From the NCBI RefSeq assembly GCF_036373705.1, contig NC_089869.1, positions 10,241,676 through 10,305,675 on the forward strand: a stretch of 64,000 nucleotides of DNA, written 5' to 3'. The notes below the pieces were generated by a model. That model was not told the origin of the DNA. It searched no databases and saw only the letters and a program-made list of their open reading frames with translations. Both the position numbers and the translations under genes were made by a program. Numbering within the stretch: position 1 is the first letter of the stretch; each line of letters opens with the position of its first letter. Source of the DNA: Amia ocellicauda (taxonomy: Eukaryota; Chordata; Actinopteri; Amiiformes; Amiidae). Below, piece by piece: positions 40,701 through 53,570 of the stretch.

Positions 40701-43700
40701 TCAGTTAAACACAAAAGATGCAATAAAAATATCCAGCTTGAGTGGTTACCTCAGTCCTATATTACAAGGTGTGCTGATCCAGTTTTACTTGCTCTGTGTC
40801 CTCAAGTGCTATGTGGGCAGAATTATACTTGTAAATAGTTACCAGATCCCAGAGCACTGATTTATGTTTCTAGTATGATGGAAAGGGGGGGGGGGGGGAG
40901 CTAAAATAAACATCAGATATTTAATTAGCAAACTGACGAGATGCTGAATACGACGGCAATATTTCAACGCAGGTTTCGTTTTGCATGTTGAAATGCACAT
41001 CCCATGATGAAAATGACCACCCGCCCCCCAAAACCAACCAAAAAAACTAAACACTGGAGAAAAGATAAAGATTTAAGACAGGCACAAGTATTGCATAACA
41101 GACAAAGCCACCAAAGTCACAGAGGCCATGTGACCTTAAATTTACTGAAACCAGATAGAGCTGACTGACAGTAGTCTATCACAAGGATCACATTGTTATC
41201 TCAACCTGAACAGAGAAAAACAATAACAACAAATCATCCCTCACTGTCATCCGTCACCACACTTAAAAGCAAGACAAGAATTTCACAGCTTAAGACAAGT
41301 CTGGTGGTTTCTCCAAGTATGCCCTGCTCTGAGCTGGGTCTACTTAAACCCCTACAAGTCATATCCTGACAGTTGTGACAGTGGAGTCATGCTTTCCATT
41401 TCTTCTGATGAAGAGAAGAGAGAAAAAAAAACAATGTACACACTAATAATTAGGTTATGAAGCCTGCCAGAAGTTGCCATGTAATGAAGGAACAAGCCAA
41501 TTTATTCTAATTAAATAACAGTTTATACATGTGGAAAGGCAGTCTGGACAGAATGGGGGAAAACAGCTGTCATGACAAGAGCTTCCATCTCACACTCCCC
41601 TCTGAAATACCTTGCTCTCCCCTGCCTCCTCATTTTGCACAATATCTTTCCCTTTGTGAGAGAGGCGTCAGTGTCAGTAACAGACTGACGTGTGGACCCA
41701 CCACCCAACCGCACAAGTGGAGGCATTGATTGCATGGGATGTTTCAGCCCAGAGAGGAGATGTTCTTCAGGGCCCGGGGCTCCTGGCTCCTGCAGAGGTC
41801 CAGGGGTCTAAAGAGAGCAGGGCCACAGCTGCAGGGGCTCGAATGGCCACCCTTTTACTGCATCCAAACCCCCCCCACAGTAAGGGCAGCACATACAGTT
41901 CTTGGCAGCTGGATATTGTCAAGCTGGTCTGAGGAGATGCGTCTGGAACAAGTGAAATGGACTCAGATCTGCAATGGTAGTCTTATCCAGATGATTCTTC
42001 TCTTCGGGAGCGAATTTCCAAAGTCGGTAAAGGATTTACTCTGGAATAAGACCAGTAATGTCCATTAAATGTCTTTTCAAATGAAAGTAATTTTATGGGG
42101 GATTTTTGCAACCATTTTGAGTGAGAGGATAAGCTGCAAGATGTGTTACATTAACTAATAAAACGCACCTAATGTCTGTACTCAAGAATAAATCTTTTAC
42201 CAACTTTGGAAAATCTGTCCCTTTGCGTTATGAGCCGAGACTTGCTTAACTACATAGATTGATCTTACGCTAAATTAAGGAATGTGTGTTAGACTGGTGT
42301 AGTATCAACAAATGCACTGCCATGTCCATAATAAATTAGCCGTTACTGACTTCTGATGGACATTGGGGGTATGAAATGCTGGATAATGGATACGCTAAAG
42401 ACAAGTACCAGCCTCACATGTAAATATGACAACTGCAGCTTTCCCAAAATATACAATTGTATAGAATTGGACAGGACAGCTAACTGCAGCTTCACACACT
42501 TTGGAGGAAGACACTGACATTCAAAGTTATTCTTTTCAGCCACAAAGCGTTAAGGTAGAAATCTAGAAGTCGCCAAACACTCGTCACATGTCTCATAGTA
42601 AATCATCTAATAAGGTATGAGTGAGTATAGCCAAGTAACTGGAGCTCCACACCCTTTGGTATAGATAAAGCCTTGACACAAGTGGCAGGAAATCAAATGA
42701 TACATCATCATGCTCCACATCCAGGTTTAGATAAGGTCTATGTTACAATATGCAAGAAAACCAATATAGCGCTGGCAGGAAAGAAAGGGGGGACCATTAG
42801 ACAGAAAAAGAGAGGGAGTCATTAACCCTTGAGTGCAGTGCCTTGTTCTGCCCTGGATTCCCTAATTAAGGGCCACGCCAGCATTGTGGTTTGAAATGCA
42901 AATATCACAACTCAAACTGGAGAATTAAAAATGACAAACTGTTATGATGTTACATTCCAATATCCTTCTTTGGCTAATTAAATGCAGCGATACATTTAAA
43001 AACAAAATCACTTCGATTCTTAGTTAATACATCTACCAGTTCATTATAAATACGCTTCAGTGACTAATTAGCTAAAGCTTCTAATTAGGCCAAGTTTCCT
43101 TTGCTTTGCTTTTTTTTGTTAAAGCAATCCATGACAGCATATGATGGTTTTATGATGCAGCCACAGCAATCCAATCTAATCTAATCTAATCTAATCCTGC
43201 AGTTCTGGAAGCTTCTTTTCTACGACTTGCAAAAACAAGGCACCGCAACCTGACGCCAGCCTTGCCAAAACACGGACTACAAGCACACAGCAGACTGTGA
43301 CCAGGATTGCCCACAGAGAGGTGTGCGATTGTCTGAGCACTGCAGGGATGGTGTGCTGCAGCCCATCTGGGTTTGCTTGGCTTGTTGTGGAACTCGGACC
43401 ACGGTTAGTGACTAGGTGTCAGTGTGCTCCAAAGTGCCCTTCACCAACATAGGGCCGCCCAAGTCCCCGGACTGTCTGATCCTACTGCAGCAGCTCTATA
43501 CTATGTAAATCTGTGCCAACCAGCAGCTAAAATGAGGGCTGTAGCAGAGGCACATCAACTTCAATAAATTATACATGTCACACGGATGCTCCGTTTCCAC
43601 ACCATTCGAAAAAGGACATAACTTTGACTTTTAATTATTTTATTTTTTCAGATCCCTCTCCCCTGTATTCTAATGCTTACTAATTGTAGATAAATAAAAG

Positions 43701-45446
43701 CTGCAGCAAAAATCCTCTCCACCACTGCTGCACTGTCTAGATCAATCAGTCACAGTGAGCAGCAGTATACTAGCAATTGCTGCTAAGGTTATAAACCCTT
43801 TACAAAATGGGGTTAGCTTATTAAGGCCACTCTACAGACATAAACCGGGTCTAGCAAGCGTAGCTTATTGCTTTTTCCGAGGCTTGAGAACCGCAGTGGA
43901 TTTGCCCATCTTATTATTTTTCTGTAGACTAGTTGCGATTATCCTTTAATAATGGCAGAAATAATACAACATACTGTGTCTGCCCATTTAAGATGGGCAG
44001 AATCTTACAGCACAGATGCCATTTGTATTTGATTTCTCATTTCTCCAATGCCTCGCGTTTCGCATTTGGCTATTCTTGGCAGACATTTCAAATCCTTGTG
44101 ACGACCCAGTCTTTGAGACTATAACTGGCCATGACTAAACTGGAGTTTCCAGATTAAGACCGACCAGTCTGAGTGTTTGGTCTTTGGACTTTTTTATGGT
44201 CATGACAAGGCAAAGTCTTAGCGGGTCCTGAACACTTGGCAGTGGAAATGGCGGCTAAATTAAAACAGTTGAAGCTCTTGTTCTTGATTTTTGTGATGTA
44301 TTCATCTTATACATTTCTCCTACATTAACTCCTGACCCCCTTCTCGTGGAAGTGTTGCCAATGAGGATCATTTGCCGACTTCCATATGTATTCAGACAAA
44401 TTCTCATTCACATGCAAATAATGACACCCACAAACTGACGACTCCTGTACGTGTTCGGTCTTGTGAATACTTTCACAAAGACTCTGCACCTGCTTACTTA
44501 TCACACTGTGCCACACACATCATTTGACACAGTGGGGGGGGGGGGGGGGGGAAATACACTTTCTTCAACAGCTGGACTTCAGGTGTCTCCCAAGGTTGGC
44601 AAACACAGTATGCCCTTGATGCTTTGCACATAAACAATAGTCTGTGTTATTTAGATAACAAGGGTGCTGGGCCTAGTGTCAAAAACTCTCACGTGGTAGC
44701 AGTACTCATTTAAAGCGCCAATCTAAATCATTGCTCCTTACACCAAAATGTCTTTGAACACAAGGAGGACTAGAAAGTGCAGTTTATCAATAATACCTGC
44801 TGTGAGACAGAATAAAACCCTCAGCTCGGGGCACATAAAGCTAAAGCATAGGTTTATTTCACGCAAGAGATGTTACTGAACTACAGATTTCAGAAAAGAG
44901 GTATTGTGTCACATACAGGTCTCTCTGCCAAAGCTGCTCATTTTAATGTGACAGGGCTATGTCAAGAATTACAGAGAATATACTGGGAGCATGTCAAAAA
45001 ATGATTAACGGAAACATTTTAAAGCAAAAAGAAACCACAAAAAAAAAAAAAAAAAAGCTAAATCAAGGGAGAGTAGTTTGCTTTTGATGTTTTCCTGGCA
45101 AAAACACCATCATTGATGTAGACTATGGGAAGACAATATATTTATGAAGGTAGACATGATTTCACGCACCCTTAATTCAGTGCTCGGAGGTGAGAGGTAA
45201 AGAGTAAAGAGTCAGTGTAAAGACCAGGGCTGTAGATCTCCTCTCCCTGTAGTCGTGCTAGTCATAGTGCAGTTTCCCTTGTGTGGGCAGGCATACACAC
45301 ATGTCCCTCTGCTGCAGCACAAATCTAAGCTGTCTTTGAGGAAGAAAGTAAAACCTAAAGACGATCCGTCTTCGGTGCTCTTGGCTGCCCTCCTCTCACA
45401 GCTGTGCACCACGTGGATTGGAGTGCGGTGCTCCCATGATCTCACT

Positions 45447-45486
<40 letters not shown>

Positions 45487-47067
45487 CAGGGGCGCTAGGC
45501 AAGAGGGGGAGAGAGCGCCACACCCTGTGAAATCCCCTGCCTTGCTCTGAGAGAAGTGCCTACGCCAGGAACAGAGACCTATCCCTATCCTGAGGGGTGG
45601 GGGGGATAAGGTTCTGGATGACTCGAGTCACACAGGGCTATTACAAAAGAGTAAGAGATCTGTCGGCAGCTGCTGCAGGGGGAAGAGGGAGAGAGGGAGA
45701 GAGAAAGACACATGCCCACCCCTCCCTCCCGCCCTGCGGCCCTCCGAACTGGGCCCTCTCCAGAGGCGTGACACATCGGCCATCTGAAATGCATTCCTCC
45801 ACGCATCCAGCAACCACCGAGCTCCACGCACACACCTCAGCGTACCGCCTCACCCCCCCAGCAGCTGAGGCCCGCTGCGCTGGGGCCTGAGGCTCAGCAG
45901 CCGGGCTCAAGTCGGCATTCAATCCCTTTGTTGCAGGGAAGCAAATAACAGTTTCAGGTTGGGTTGTTTGTTTTCACCGATCTTGTGTTCGAGCCAACGC
46001 CAGGCTGGTCCTCGTCATTATGACGCTCCTACTCACCGTTTGCCTGTGAGCAATACAGCTCAATGGGGGATAAGCCACATTCCCAAATTCTGCATTATTC
46101 AGTTTACAAAGATCTACCCCAGGAGAGCAAGACCAACCCAGTCAACTTGGTTACATTTTTGTTTTGTTTTAAACTAGTGCTTTGTTAAAAAAAATATATA
46201 TATTTCGATCCATCCCCAGTGGGAATGTCATTCTTATGCCCTTGTTTCAAGACCCTTCTGGTGTCCAAACACAGACAGTGCTTTTACAAGTTGCATCCAT
46301 ACCCCAACACTCGGCACTACAGAAGAGCCAATCACAAGCACCTCTGTATTTATTTGTTCTACATGCTCACTATAGCCAATATGCCATATGGATGTACCTT
46401 GTCCTCCATTGTTTCTCTGCTTACAAGTCTAAGAATTCTGTATTGTATTCTTATAAGTTGTACCACTTTTCATCATCTACCTTTTCCACTGTGTTATCCA
46501 GTTCTTGGTCAAATGACAAAGGCATCAGTCAAATAATAAATTCGTAACAAGCCTACAGCTCATAAAACCTTGAATGCATCAAACTGCTCAACGATTATCA
46601 GCCCTAGTATATTAGGCCTATACTTTTTTTATTGTATGATCTAAAACAAATGCACAAGAGACCGGTTCTGCCTGTGCTTACTTCAACACTACATACCTAG
46701 CGCGTGAAGTTAAGACGTAGGAGGTTGAGGCTGTGACCTAATTACTGAGTGAGGGTTATGGGCAGACAAGAGCCGGGGGGAGTGGGGGATGAAGGCAGGA
46801 CTCTAGGGGGGTGTGTGTGAAGGGGGAAGAGGGGGATGTGGCAAAAAGACAGGATTTCTCTCAAGGGGAGAGGTAAGGTGGAGATTACTGTCATTTTTGC
46901 TTTCATTTCAACCACCAACCAAGCAAGTCAATTCCAGCTTTGCCCCGTGGCTGTGTTTCCTCTGGACTCATTTCCATTCGCAGGCTGTCCTTTTGTCTCC
47001 TACCCACCAGAATCTCAAAAAAGGTCACACAAAGCATCTTTTTCAATTAGGATCAGATATACATGTC

Positions 47068-47110
<43 letters not shown>

Positions 47111-50100
47111 ATCATATAAATAATCTTTTCCCCTCATTGCACCTCACAGGTATAGGCTACACCACTTATCATAAATTCGTGAGATAATGAATCTATGCAA
47201 TGAACTACTTAATGCCAAACATTTAAAAATTATTAAAATACCACACGTTAGCAAAACTGAAAAGCAACACTGGCCTATCCTAGATCGATGGCACAGTTGT
47301 TTAAAACAATGCTCAGTAATTTTAAAATGAAATTGAAATGAGTCAAAAATCCAAGCGCACGCTCCCTACAGTCAGACTCCCCTCCTCCTTAAATAAAGCA
47401 TTGAAAATCATAGATTCGATCAGGTTATGTTCTAAAAAATAAATATGTATTAAAAAATGAATAAACCCAAACCATGCTGGAAGTGAAAGTTGAGGAACAT
47501 GAAGCAAAAGGGCCTCTGTAGGAGCCTGGAGCTTCAGCAGATTATAATCAAAATCCCAATATGGCAAGATTATTAGTTGCATCATTGTTAATTTATCAAA
47601 ACCAATTTCATGATCAACAACACATTTATATTAGTATTCAACTAGTTTTTTATGTATCGTTTTTCCATTTATGAAACCTATCCCCTTTAATTCAGTGTAC
47701 AGGCCCCTACCTGTATTTGGAACTAAAAACAAAACCACAGCATTTAGGCTAGTAAACAGAAACTTGACAAAACAGCAGACAAAGAAAAAAAGTGTCAAAC
47801 TCAGATTGCAAACACCCACAGCCGAACATTTACACCATCACTTCCTCCCCGATTGCAAACCGAGAACTCAGCTCCGTCCCCCCTGCTATCTCTCTCCGTC
47901 TCTGATTAACTCAAACTCGTACTACTTGTCTGACTGTAGCGGACATACTGCTTTGGGGCTCATGGAAAAGAATGGGTGTTTCTTTACTCCAACACTGACA
48001 GGTGGGAACCGGGCATGAATAGGGAAGAAGAGTGAGTCATGAAAGGTCAGCTCGGTCTGTCACCATCTCATTTGACAAAAAAAAAGAAATTTAAGAGAGT
48101 TTTTAACTATTTTATTCATAATCTCATCCAATGTTGACTCAGCCCATCTGCCACAGGCGCATCAAGGTCGTGGGCGCTTTGTTCAGGTGGGCAAGACCCT
48201 CCGATTCAACTCGAGTACACGGCTAACAAAATAAGCTAGAGTAAAGTCAGAGGAACCTTTCATGCCATAACCAACTGGTTTTGCTCATCAGTCAACCTGC
48301 TGCACTAACAGCGGGCCTTTTTTTGTTTTTTTATAAGGGTACATGTCTCACAAGGGTTGAGGATTTTAAATACAGAAATTAAACAAACCCCTTATGTTCC
48401 GTGAACCAGAATGTGCAGCATCTTACTCCCCTTTTACCAACCCCCGCTCCTCCCCTCCCCCCCACACACACACACTGCTTCAGAAGGATGCACCTGTGCC
48501 GGGGAGATAAGCAGTGCAGAGTACCTCACATTGTTCGCCGCTCAGCCCATTTGTTTATCACTCTAATGGAACTCAATAGGAAAGGGCTGGATCGCCATTC
48601 AAAACCCACTCACCCAGGGGAATGGCCCACATTCATTTATTTTACTTTGTCTATAAAAAAAAAAAAGAAAAAAAAAAAAGTCACAAATATGTTTTAAAAA
48701 GAGCCAATAAAAACTAAGAACCTCTACACTTTCTAAATGACCTGACATTTTAATACTTAACGACTACGGAGAAACTTAAACTACCTCTATTTTCCTCTCC
48801 GAAGTGGTGCAGTTAAATGAATATTTGAGTAGCTTAAAAAAAAAAAAGCAGAGCTGCAGTACAGCCCTGATATAAACACCACCTATATAATTGTAACCAG
48901 CAGAAGAAAAAGCCATTTTGATTGCAGGTATCTACAATTTGCATGCAGCAAATGTTTTACAGCACCTCGCTTTTGTTTAATCTATTTCCACTGAAAATTC
49001 ATGTTCAAACAGGTGTCTGTTTTTGCTCTCGCTTCCCTTCTTGCACAGAAAAGCTCGGTTGTAATCTGTGATGACATTTTCAACCCATCTAGAAAACAAA
49101 ATATAAAAAAGATCCTGAGATCCTTTGATGGCCAAATCCTCCCAAATGACATTTCTATAGTACATTTAAATTCAACGCCCTAGAGGAAGTGGACAGCAGA
49201 AGTCCAGAGACACGATATTGCATTTAATAGTGTGAAATTAGTGCATGGCATTTCAGTACCAGCGTTTTGAAGGGGGGGAGTCTTCAATGTTTATTCACTG
49301 TGGACCTGCACAAGAGACTGAAGACCGAGTGGCACCAGAAGTTTGGTTACAAAGAACACCATTTGACACACATACAGCCAACCAGTCAACAAACTGACAT
49401 TTTTCAGTTCAGTGGAAACCAGCTATACTCTTAGTTCCTCCTCCTCATATTGCAATAACCCTGAACACTTCAGTTATGATTATGCTGCTGATGACATTTG
49501 ACAAACTAAACCACAGCAGCAAGGCCTGTGCTGGCCGATTCCAAGAGAAAAATCACAGCGTTGCAAAACCGATCCCTTGCAAACACACGTATCCCTGACT
49601 CACACAAGTCCAGTGCTGGTCCTCACCCTAAAAAAACTAAACTGAACACAAGAATGGTTCACAAATGAGAGGGGGCTTTTTCAGCTCATTTGGCTCATTT
49701 TGCTTGCTTATAACTAGTGGAAGTCTCCAAATTGTCCCCCGGAGACACAAGGCTGGACATATAGAATGCACAGTATCCAAAACATCCTCCCTTGCCATAT
49801 AAATCACCCAGCTGTTTTTCTTCCTTCCAGGACAAAGAAAAAAATAGAATTAAAATGCAACCTCTATTCAAAACCATAGTGCTAGTTGTCCCCCACATTG
49901 TTGACAGCCTTGGAAAATTGTCAATCGGTGTACGTGATCCGAGCACAAGAGCTCAGACACTCTGGAATTCCAGCAGATGTGGTGGATTAAACAAACAAAT
50001 CACTATGATAAGCTTTTTGCATTTCATTTTCAACCCCCTCCCCCCCAACCTCACTGGAAATAACCCTGTGCAAGAAAAGGGAAGGTGCTTCTCAAAAGAA

Positions 50101-51319
50101 TGTGTTTATACAGTATATTTTAACTGATCGCTCACAACAGGAAGTTATGAGGCACATTTTCAAAGCTGTGTTAAATACAGAACTGCTTAAGCTTCCCTGG
50201 CCTACCCTGATAGCCAGTGTTGAAGTCTAGTCTAGTGTGGGACTAGTCACTTTTGACAGATTAGAAGTCCACTTCCAAAGTGACAAAGGGAGTCACACAA
50301 GGGTGCAGAGGAAAATGTGTAGGTCCCTGAACTGGAAAAGTGGCATTGATTTCTCTGATACACTGTACACTGAAGGAAATTAATCATGCACCAAATATTA
50401 AGTGTCGGTTGCAAATATTTAATCTTCCAATCCTTGGCTCTGGTTGGCTTGTCCCAAATTAAAATGCATTCACAAGTACTGGGTGGTGCATTGTTGTTAG
50501 CTGCAAATACAGAGTTTAGGTGGGATATTTTGGGTCTCAATTAAAATGTCGTCATTCCCAACAATAGTGCCTGCTTCACTGGACTGGGTGGGCGAGGGTG
50601 ACGTCGCGTTTCTGCTCGTACACGACATGTGAACTGTAATAACACACATGACATGAGGATGCACACACTTATGAAACAGGGGCACCACAAAACAAAACGC
50701 TGCCATTCAAATGCATGCTCTGCAATGCTTGTGCAAGTGAACTTACCCTGATGTCGTTCCGGCGGACCTCCACGTCGCACACCGAGTGGCCGTGGTTGGT
50801 CCCACATCTGGAGAAGCAGCAGTACTGGCAGACGGCCACTTGCTCCGCTTCACAATGATAGAGTCTGTACGCGTCGTGCTGGGGGCAACTCCAGGCCCGC
50901 ACATCCTCGGCGTCGACTAGTAAGTGCCCTGGGTTGGAGGAAGGCTGCTGGAGGTGCGTCTGGACGTGGGACTGGCAGCAAGGTGCGTTGCAGCGCAGAC
51001 AAACTTTCTGGGCCGGGAGGGGCGGGCCTCTCCGGCAGAAGATGCACTGTAGGATCGCCGGGGTCTTCTCCACGTTCAAGGCGTTAAACTTCTCCACAAT
51101 GTTGGTCAATTTGAGGTTCTTCTCCAGGCTGGGTTTTTGGTTGTAGGCGTGGTTGCACTCCGGGCAGCGCACCATGCCCGCGTCCTTCGCCCAGGCCTCG
51201 CTGATGCATCCTCGGCAGAAATTGTGTTTGCAAGGCAGCTGGATCGGCTCCACGAAAACGTGCAGGCAAATGGGACAGATAAGCTCCTCTTCGAAGCAGT
51301 TTTTCCAGTTTTCGGCCAT
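37797..51319 (-). CDS. trim8: TRIM8, RING/B-box/coiled-coil E3 ubiquitin ligase
   Basis: Six coding exons, right to left: 50747-51319, 40304-40399, 39800-40033, 39037-39068, 38813-38928 and 37797-38434. They are phase-consistent, total 1689 bases and give 562 aa (human 551). The RING has cysteines and histidine at about residues 15, 18, 30, 32, 35, 38, 52 and 55 (CPICLHVF, CKHNFC, CPEC). Two B-boxes follow at about 91-131 and 143-186, then a coiled coil at about 192-290. The tail is Gly/Ser-rich with an NLS-like AEKRKHG and the conserved end STKHYVTS. TRIM8 lacks PRY-SPRY, as here. It ubiquitinates or stabilises factors in NF-kB, JAK-STAT (SOCS1, PIAS3) and p53 signalling. A GGGGGSGG run near residue 390 is the main length difference I noticed. 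It is tandem with sufu, as in human. Confidence 0.98.
43173..43197. repeat. (AATCT)n pentanucleotide microsatellite
   Basis: Four perfect AATCT units and one AATCC variant. Confidence 0.9.
44534..44551 (+). repeat. G18 homopolymer
   Basis: Run of 18 G on + (so C on the trim8 transcript strand), flanked by ordinary sequence. A second run of 14 G is at 40885-40898. Confidence 0.9.
45451..45483. repeat. (TC)n microsatellite
   Basis: Perfect TC run of about 16 units in trim8 intron 1. It reads as GA on the transcript strand. Confidence 0.9.
47073..47108. repeat. (AT)n microsatellite in trim8 intron 1
   Basis: Perfect AT run of about 18 units. Confidence 0.9.
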
Positions 51320-51815
51320 GGCAACTTTTTCTTGGGGCTTTTGGCCGACTTTCGCATGAATTATCAGATTTCTAAATCAGACTAAAAAAATGGGGGGGAT
51401 GTTGGGAGAGAGGAGTGACCTCTTATCTGGGTGGAACTGCAGTTTCAATAAACGTCTCGAAATCCGAGCTGGGTTCAATCAGCACACAATCCCCTGTAGG
51501 AGTGAATACAGGGGGGCTTTAACGAGAAACGACCCCCGTTATGACAGCTTCCATGGGGGGCGCTTTTCCGCTTGGATGTGTCAATCAGGTGGACGCGTTA
51601 CTCCAGAGTAAAACCAAAGCGGTTTCAATATTGCCTCTGTTATAATGTGCTTTTTTTGGAAGAAAAAATACGCAGGCTACTGTAGACACCCCGTAGATCA
51701 AACCCTCACCCAGCCTGGGGGGAGATGTTGAACTGAGTCCCAGCTGTGACGAAGTTTAAGGGACGCAAGCCTTCAAAACTAACGTTACACTGCATGCGTG
51801 CTAGCAAGGCACCAG

Positions 51816-51880
<65 letters not shown>

Positions 51881-53570
51881 TTTCCAAATCTCTCTTCACA
51901 GACCCGGCTGCGGAGGGAGTGGGGGATGATAAACAGTCCGATTTGCGGGATCAAATCCCAGCTCTGCCCGTGGGGAAGGTGGGGTGCGTTTGCGTAACGA
52001 TCGCCCCTCAAATGTCGATTGAAAAACCCGATACACAAGCTCGTTTGGGTTCAGATCTGTTACAAAATCACACCACAGTGGAGAATAATCCAGAATTCAT
52101 CAGGACACCACCGATCGCTGTCATTGTGGCTGAGGAGGAAGGGAGGAAAACGGACACAAAATCGCAACATGCGCCGCCAGGTCCAATACAGCCGCCGTCA
52201 ATCTGCTCGCAGCTCCAGCACAAACGCACACAAACCCCACCGACCAGCAGGTCTTTTTCTTAGGTTACAAAACGGCCCACCTTACAAAAGTACCTTTAGC
52301 CCTTGTTTTAATATCGCTTATCATATAGCAGCATCCGATAGAGGCTCTGTCGCCAGCACTTACTACAGTACAGCTTTGTAATATTATGTATTAAAAATAT
52401 CAGATCACATACAAAAAACGATCCGGACACAAGGCCTCTGCCGTTTCGCTCTCTTTATTACGTCCTCTGTAATAATTTATTATAAAAAGTGTTTCATTGA
52501 AAAATAAACCTTTGCAATATATCGATCGAAAGTAGATCATCTATTATATATATTTCCTATTTCAGTTGATCGCTTTTCAGCTCCCCTGCGTTAGAAAAGG
52601 AAGTCAGTCGCGCAGAACAAAAAAAAATTAAAATAAAATAAACACACACGTTTCTATTAAAAGGTTTCAGTAAAATATACATATGTGTATATATTTATAT
52701 ACGGAGAGAGGGCTAGGCTCGCAGGTTTTGGAGATCCGGTCAATGGAGATTATTGTAATATTCACAGCAGTCCCCCCTTCCCCAGTCGTGTCGGCTGATC
52801 CGCTCTCACCTCACCGAGCTCCCACACAAACGGCTACTATCTCTCCCCGCTTAGAGACGTGAAAGCAGGCTTTACCATCTCTCCCGCCTGCCCCCCAGCT
52901 CTCTCAAGACCCCCGTGGAAATCGCCCTCGGAAAGAAAGCCCCCTCTTCCCACGCATCCCCTTTTATTGTCCAACTTATATAAAAAAAGAGAGAGCGATA
53001 TTTTATACCCTTTTTCGCTCTTAAAGGGGACGGCGCCGCTCTGCCCTTGTTATCGTTCGCTGTCATCAGCCATCTTGTTTTCCTCTTTAAAAAGGGGGAA
53101 AGGGAAAAAAGAAATCGACGCTGGGGGAGATTGGGCCCAAACCTGCCTCTTTTCTCCCAGTCGTGGTCGCTTTGAAAGATATAAAAATAAACTTCACACA
53201 GGCTGGTCCCGCTCCTCCTGCGCGTACGTGTCTTCCCAGGGACGCAGCTCTCTTTGTAAAATCCACGGCGGCGGGTCGCGTCTCTGGGTGGTTTTGTTTT
53301 CCGGTGTTAGTCCAGTCCGTGTGTGTGTGTTATTGTTATTCGTGATTTGTGTTTCTGTTTCGTCCACGCAGTCTTCGTGGGGAGAGGAATGCAGGCACTG
53401 GCTTGCGGGACTCAACGCAGCTCACATTTACTGCCCCCCTCCCCGCCCCGCCCCCGACAGTCACATGACCCGTCAGCGAACTGATACATTCAACGGGGCG
53501 GGGCTGGCCGGCGAGGGGGCGGGGCCTGTGTCGTTTAAAGGGGCGACACTCGGGGCCCACATGTGAGCCG
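51320..53570 (-). promoter_or_regulatory. trim8: trim8 5' leader and CpG/GC-box promoter
   Basis: A strong minus-strand acceptor (CCATTTTTTTAG, ending at 51382 on +) lies 62 bases upstream of the ATG, so the 5'UTR is probably spliced. The likely promoter is the CpG-dense block at about 53190-53570, which holds GC boxes (GGGGCGGGGCTGG at about 53495 and GGGGGCGGGGCC at about 53514). Between them lies a long AT repeat at 51821-51878. The 235-codon + strand frame at 52859-53566 is a GC-composition artefact. Confidence 0.5.
51821..51878. repeat. (AT)n microsatellite upstream of trim8
   Basis: Perfect AT run of about 29 units, about 500 bases upstream of the trim8 start codon, within the probable 5' intron or leader. 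Confidence 0.9.

Larger units (their letters stand above)
40400..50746 (-). other. trim8: trim8 intron 1 (10.3 kb)
   Basis: Large first intron between the RING/B-box exon and the coiled-coil exons. It contains G-runs (40885-40898 and 44534-44551), an AATCT pentamer array (43173-43197), a CT repeat (45451-45483) and an AT repeat (47073-47108). I find no nested coding exon. A purine/pyrimidine-skewed, GC-richer block at about 45400-45920 is the only compositional standout. Confidence 0.7.

Noticed and set aside
45660-45740. Possible coding exon in GGAAGAGGGAGAGAGG sequence
   Set aside because: It is purine simple sequence without codon-like structure.
45210-45920. GC-rich stretch with ORFs on both strands in trim8 intron 1
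   Set aside because: Frames are driven by TC/GA repeats and skewed composition. There are no splice-bounded exons and no recognised protein.
52859-53566. 235-codon + strand ORF, the longest open frame in the window
   Set aside because: It lies in the GC/CpG-rich trim8 promoter, where stops are rare. It has no domain, is low in structure-like sequence and is antisense to the trim8 leader.
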